Of a stretch of DNA of 8,843 nucleotides, positions 5,297 through 8,843 are shown piece after piece. Each line of letters starts with the position of its first letter. The stretch's first letter is position 1. Made by a program: the position numbers and the translations under genes. The notes below the pieces were generated by a model. The model searched no databases. It saw only the letters and a list, made by a program, of their open reading frames with translations, and was not told the DNA's origin. The stretch is from Chloroflexota bacterium (lineage in GTDB: Bacteria; Chloroflexota; UBA6077), in contig JAMCTB010000025.1 in assembly GCA_023380955.1 (NCBI GenBank), positions 1 to 8,843 on the forward strand, read 5' to 3'.

Positions 5297-6295
5297 CTAT
5301 TGACGCCTCCGCGCGCTGATGGTCACCGCCAGGATAATGATCACGCCCGAAATCGCCATCTGGATGAAGGGCTCAATCCCCATCAGGGAGAGCCCATTGG
5401 CCAGAACCCCCATGAGGAAGGCACCCAACAGGGTCCCAACCAGCGTGCCCTTGCCACCGAAGAGAGAGGTCCCGCCCACCACCACCGCGGCGATGGCGTC
5501 CAGCTCCATACCTTGCGCCGCAGTCGGCTCCCCCGCTCCCATCCTGGAGGCGAGGATAACCCCCGCCACGCCGGCGCACAGGCCGCTGATGGCGAAAAGC
5601 ACTGTGCTGTTCAGCTTCACATTAATGCCCGAGAGGCGGGAAACCTCGGCGCTGCCACCGATGGCGTATGCATATCGCCCCAGCACTGTGTAACGCAGCA
5701 TCAGGTACATCAGCGCAAAGACGACCGCCAGGATGATCACCGGGAAGGGAACCGGGCCCACGTATCCCTGGCCGATGAAGTCGAAGCTGTGGGGAAAATC
5801 GTAGATGGGGGTCGCCTTGGTGTACAGCAGCACCAGACCGCGGGCTATGGTCATCATCGCCAGGGTGGCAATGAAGGCAGGAATGCCCAGGTAGTTGGAT
5901 ACCAGGCCGTTGATGGTGCCGATACCCAGGCCCACCAACATGGCCAGCAGCACCGCCATGGGAACGGCCACGTCGTACCGCTTCATCAGCGCCGCCACCA
6001 CCACCCCGGTGACGGCCATCACCGATCCCACCGACAGGTCGATCCCACCCGCGATCAACACCACCGTCATCCCGAAGGCCACGATGGCTAGCATGGTGAT
6101 CTGCCTTGCCACGTTGAAGAGATTGCGCTGATCCAGGAAGTGAGGGGTGCCGATGGAGAACACCACCACCAGCAGGATCAAACCCAGCAGGACCCTCGCC
6201 TCCTGCGACCTCAAGATCCTGCCGACCCCGTGTTGCCGACGGCTTTCGTGGGCCGTGGCAATGGCGGTGGCGCCCTCAGTGCTGACCGTTTGCAT
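5297..6295 (-). CDS. Sugar ABC transporter permease, RbsC-like (BPD_transp_2)
   Basis: This 332-residue inner-membrane permease has a hydrophilic N-terminus (1-34) and about eight to ten hydrophobic segments. Family signatures include GGIDLSVGSVMA (83-94), the cytoplasmic coupling loop with AIGGSAEVSRLSGI (211-224), and GMELDAIAAVVVGGTSLFGG (262-281). It should form the channel, probably as a homodimer, for a monosaccharide or polyol delivered by the binding protein and driven by the adjacent ATPase. The ATG at 6293-6295 has AGGAGG about 9 nt upstream; a longer TTG start at 6325 has no such site. The gene overlaps the ATPase end by 20 nt, indicating translational coupling. Confidence 0.96.
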   Translation of the reverse strand: MQTVSTEGATAIATAHESRRQHGVGRILRSQEARVLLGLILLVVVFSIGTPHFLDQRNLFNVARQITMLAIVAFGMTVVLIAGGIDLSVGSVMAVTGVVVAALMKRYDVAVPMAVLLAMLVGLGIGTINGLVSNYLGIPAFIATLAMMTIARGLVLLYTKATPIYDFPHSFDFIGQGYVGPVPFPVIILAVVFALMYLMLRYTVLGRYAYAIGGSAEVSRLSGINVKLNSTVLFAISGLCAGVAGVILASRMGAGEPTAAQGMELDAIAAVVVGGTSLFGGKGTLVGTLLGAFLMGVLANGLSLMGIEPFIQMAISGVIIILAVTISARRRQ

Positions 6296-7796
6296 GCCCG
6301 TTCCCCTCCTGAGCGAAGTGCCCAACCGAGTAAGCCAGCAGCGTCTCCACCGTGGCCTCCTGTCGGGACAGTTCCTTTACTATCCGCCCCTTGTACATCA
6401 CCAGCGTGCGGTCGCAGAGCCTCACCACCTCGGGCAGGTCCGAAGAGATGACCACTATGGCGTAACCCCGATCTCGCAGATCCCGGAGGATCTGGTAGAT
6501 CTCCGCCCGAGCGCCCACGTCGATCCCCCGAGTGGGCTCGTCCAGGATCACCACCTTGCACTCGGTGGCCAGCCACTTGGCCAGGACGACCTTCTGCTGG
6601 GTGCCACCGCTCAAGAACATCGCCAGCTGGTCGACAGAGGGGGTGCGGATCCGCATGTTCTTCACGAACTGCTCGGCCGTGCGCGTCTCTCTCCTGCCGT
6701 TGAGGATGCCGAAGCGCTGGAAATGGCTCTGGCCGGCCAGGCAGACGTTGGACTTCACCGACATCTCCAGCAGCAATCCTTCGGTCTTGCGATCCTCGGG
6801 CAGCAGCCCTATCCCCAACCTGATAGCATCCGACGGCCGGCGCACCTCCACCTTCTTCCCCTCGAAGATCAACTCCCCTGAGTCCTTGCGGTCGGCCCCG
6901 AATATCAGCCGCGCCAGCTCGGTGCGGCCCGACCCTACCAGCCCCGCCAGGCCGAGGATCTCCCCCGTGCGAAGCTGGAAGCTCACCTGTCGGACGGCGT
7001 TTCCTCGGGAGTAGCCTCGCACCTCCATGATGGTCTTCTGCGCAGCGGATTCGTCGCGGGGCGTCTGGGCATAGTCGATCTCCCTGCCCACCATCATCGC
7101 GACGACGGCATCGGGATTGGTCTTGCCGGCCTCCATGCTCCCCACGAGCTGGCCGTCTTTCAGAACGGTGATGCGGTCGGCAACCCGGAACACGTCGTCC
7201 AGACGGTGAGAGATGTAGACGATGGCAACCCCTCGCTCCTTCAGACGGTCGATAGCTCGATAAAGGCTGACCAGCTCGGCCTCGGTGAGCACAGCCGAGG
7301 GCTCATCCATCAGCAGTATCTTGGCCCCCTGGGAGAGGGCCTTGGCGATCTCAACCATCTGCCGCTGGGGGTTGGTCAACTCCCGCACCGGGGTCGTCGA
7401 CGGGACGTTCAAACCTAAAGAGGCGAGAAGCTCGTCGGTCAAGGCCCGCATCTTCTTGAAGTCGACCACACCGGGCAGAGCTCTCACGGCCTCCCGACCG
7501 AGAAAGATGTTCTCGGCGATGCTCAGCTCCGGGAGAAGGCTGAATTCCTGGTAGATCACCGCAATACCCAACCGCTGAGCGTGGTGGGGATCGCTGATGT
7601 CCACCCTCTCTCCATCGATGGCTATAGTGCCCGCGTCCTTCTGGACGGCGCCGGCCACGATCTTCACCAGGGTCGACTTGCCGGCACCGTTCTCCCCAAC
7701 GATGACGTTGACCATCCCGTCGCAAGCGTCGAAGTCGACGCCATCCAGGGCAACGGTTCCCGGGTAGGCCTTGGTGAGGCCTCTGATCTCCAACAT
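6276..7796 (-). CDS. Sugar ABC transporter ATP-binding protein, RbsA/MglA-like (two NBDs)
   Basis: This 506-residue protein contains two ATPase domains, as in carbohydrate CUT2-type importers. NBD1: Walker A GENGAGKST (34-42), Q-loop Q83, Walker B ILLMDEP (160-166), switch H197. Its signature is LTNPQ (140-144), where relatives usually have LSxxQ. NBD2: degenerate P-loop GLVGSGRTE (285-293) with Arg for Lys, signature LSGGTQQK (395-402), Walker B VVILDEP (415-421) and SS in place of the switch His, all typical of this family. NBD1 therefore probably carries most of the ATP hydrolysis. ATG preceded by AGGGGG at about 8 nt. It lies between the binding-protein and permease genes. Confidence 0.96.
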   Translation of the reverse strand: MLEIRGLTKAYPGTVALDGVDFDACDGMVNVIVGENGAGKSTLVKIVAGAVQKDAGTIAIDGERVDISDPHHAQRLGIAVIYQEFSLLPELSIAENIFLGREAVRALPGVVDFKKMRALTDELLASLGLNVPSTTPVRELTNPQRQMVEIAKALSQGAKILLMDEPSAVLTEAELVSLYRAIDRLKERGVAIVYISHRLDDVFRVADRITVLKDGQLVGSMEAGKTNPDAVVAMMVGREIDYAQTPRDESAAQKTIMEVRGYSRGNAVRQVSFQLRTGEILGLAGLVGSGRTELARLIFGADRKDSGELIFEGKKVEVRRPSDAIRLGIGLLPEDRKTEGLLLEMSVKSNVCLAGQSHFQRFGILNGRRETRTAEQFVKNMRIRTPSVDQLAMFLSGGTQQKVVLAKWLATECKVVILDEPTRGIDVGARAEIYQILRDLRDRGYAIVVISSDLPEVVRLCDRTLVMYKGRIVKELSRQEATVETLLAYSVGHFAQEGNGHANGQH

Positions 7797-7837
7797 GACG
7801 GCAACCCCCTACCTGGGTGCGTACTAACGCGCAGAGC

Positions 7838-7864
7838 TCGACCGGCCGGCTGCACCGGCCTCGA
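7838..7864. repeat. GC-rich hairpin before the ATPase gene
   Basis: GGCCGG (7844-7849), a 5-nt loop and CCGGCC (7855-7860) form a perfect stem, and TCGA on each side (7838-7841, 7861-7864) extends it across a 2-nt bulge. It lies between the large stem-loop and the ATPase start in the intercistronic gap. There is no T-tract. Confidence 0.5.
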
Positions 7865-7871
7865 TCCGACC

Positions 7872-7934
7872 TCCTCCTCCGGGAGGGCCGTGCCCCGGCC
7901 GGCCGCCGGAGGCAACGACCCTCCCGGAGGAGGA
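7872..7934. repeat. Large intercistronic stem-loop between binding-protein and ATPase genes
   Basis: The arms 7872-7887 and 7919-7934 are exact reverse complements over 16 bp. The 31-nt loop can fold again (7892-7899 with 7905-7913, 8 bp with one bulged A). It starts 21 nt after the binding-protein stop on the minus strand. With no T-tract it is unlikely to be a full terminator; by analogy with hairpins behind other binding-protein genes it probably protects the binding-protein mRNA 3' end so that this subunit is made in excess. Confidence 0.65.
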
Positions 7935-7955
7935 CAGGCACCCGAACCGAGAAAG

Positions 7956-8843
7956 CTACTTGATCTTGGCGGACAGTTCCTTCCACTCGGGGGTGTTGTA
8001 CCAGGACGGGGTCAGATCCTCGGGCACGTCGTTGCTCCAACCCTGGTACTTGTTCGCGTTGTCGATCGTGATCGGCATCACGGGGATCAGCACGTGCTTG
8101 ATGACCTGCTGGCCCAGCACCGTGTTGTAGGCGGCCATCAGAGCCTGTCGTCCGATCTCCTTGCCGAACTGAGCGGAGTCGTACTTCATCGAGGTCTTGG
8201 CGTCGCGGATCAGCTTGACCGACTCCATGTCGCCGTCACCGGTGGCGATGATCACCTTGCCATCCAGCCCGCGAGCCTTGATGGCCTGGTAGGCACCCAG
8301 GGCGCCGGGGTCGTTGATCGCGTAGAAGGCGTTGATGTCAGGATGGGCTTGCAGGATGTTCTCCGCTGCGGTCATGCCCTTCTCCCGAGTGGCGGCCATC
8401 TCAGTCTGCACGATCTTCATGTCCGGGAAGTTCCGCACGACCCCATTGAAGGAGTCGTCACGGTCGGTGACCGCAGTCACGTAGGGCCAGTCAAGGACGC
8501 CGATGTTGCCCTTGCCCTTCAACTTCCAGACCAGGTACTCGCCGATCAGCTGGCCGAACCGGTGGTTGTCGGACTCGACAAAGACGGCGCGCTTGCCACC
8601 CTTGGCGTCGGTATCGAAGGTGACGACCGGGATGTTGGCCTTGTTGGCTGCCTCGACGGCCGGGATGATGCCGGCGGCGTCGGCCGGGTTCAGGATGATC
8701 GCGTCCACCTTGCTGGCGATCATGTTCTCCATGGCCGAGATCTGCCGCTCGACTTTGTGCATACCGTCGAAGATCGTCAGCTCGACGCCCATCTTCTTGG
8801 CAGCTTCCTCGATCCCCTCCTTCATTGCCACCTGAACCTGGAT
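7956..8843 (-). CDS. Sugar ABC transporter substrate-binding protein, RbsB-like (5' end beyond window)
   Basis: The frame stays open to the right edge, so the signal peptide and first strand are missing; 295 residues are visible. They show the periplasmic binding protein type 1 (Peripla_BP_4) pattern: AIILNPADAAG (48-58), NIPVVTFDTDA (70-80), FVESDNHRFGQLIGEYL (88-104), and PDINAFYAINDPGALGAYQA (168-187) followed by VIIATGDGD (197-205). In this family Asp/Asn residues of the FDTD and NDP segments contact sugar hydroxyls. The protein delivers its ligand to the permease and ATPase encoded next. Codons end mostly in C or G, even more uniformly than in the neighbours, consistent with high expression. 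A GTG at 8829-8831 or ATG at 8823-8825 could be taken as a start, but the fold needs the missing N-terminus. Ligand not predictable. Confidence 0.95.
   Translation of the reverse strand: MQVQVAMKEGIEEAAKKMGVELTIFDGMHKVERQISAMENMIASKVDAIILNPADAAGIIPAVEAANKANIPVVTFDTDAKGGKRAVFVESDNHRFGQLIGEYLVWKLKGKGNIGVLDWPYVTAVTDRDDSFNGVVRNFPDMKIVQTEMAATREKGMTAAENILQAHPDINAFYAINDPGALGAYQAIKARGLDGKVIIATGDGDMESVKLIRDAKTSMKYDSAQFGKEIGRQALMAAYNTVLGQQVIKHVLIPVMPITIDNANKYQGWSNDVPEDLTPSWYNTPEWKELSAKIK

Noticed and set aside
4379..6091. Long plus-strand ORFs opposite the lipoprotein and permease genes
   Set aside because: They are antisense shadows: His/Arg/Gly/Pro-rich with no domains, while the minus strand carries clear lipoprotein and permease signatures.
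6296..6325. Longer TTG start for the permease
   Set aside because: It lacks a ribosome site at a proper distance, whereas the ATG at 6295 has AGGAGG upstream and gives the usual family length.

Overview
The window is a high-GC bacterial chromosome segment in which every supported gene lies on the minus strand, so transcription runs from right (8843) to left (1). The gene content fits a Chloroflexota-like or Armatimonadota-like bacterium: high GC with strong G/C preference at third codon positions, an MshA-type glycosyltransferase next to a PIG-L deacetylase, an RbsABC-type sugar transporter, and a tRNA gene without an encoded CCA. This taxonomic guess is inference from gene style only; there is no rRNA or other phylogenetic marker here.

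Right part (about 4556-8843): a sugar ABC importer. In transcription order it contains a periplasmic sugar-binding protein (5' end outside the window), a 159-nt gap with a perfect 16-bp stem-loop and a second GC hairpin, a double-domain ATPase, and an RbsC-type permease overlapping the ATPase by 20 nt. A lipoprotein with one bacterial Ig-like (BIG2) domain follows after a short gap. Then comes an IclR-family regulator (3612-4448) with a TTG start, a strong Shine-Dalgarno and a perfect 9-bp inverted repeat just upstream. The likely reading is an inducible sugar or polyol uptake locus with its own regulator and one unexplained surface lipoprotein.

Middle (about 2853-3611): a tRNA with anticodon CAT, with a clear sigma70-type promoter (TTGCCG-18-TATAAT) and an intrinsic terminator. 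Next is a doubtful 68-codon ORF for a small one-helix membrane protein. The leader of the next operon has a good promoter (TTGCCT-17-TACAAT), a terminator-like GC hairpin and two very short ORFs.

Left part (1-2852): a three-gene cassette of a GNAT_6/CelD-like acyltransferase, a GT4 glycosyltransferase strongly resembling MshA, and a PIG-L/LmbE zinc deacetylase cut by the left edge. The first two genes are 2 nt apart. The last two are separated by an imperfect inverted repeat that looks like a dispersed element and supplies the glycosyltransferase stop codon. The order of chemistry (glycosyl transfer, N-deacetylation, acylation) mirrors mycothiol and bacillithiol biosynthesis without a recognisable cysteine ligase. 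This is the best candidate in the window for an undescribed pathway, perhaps a thiol-like or amino-sugar conjugate.
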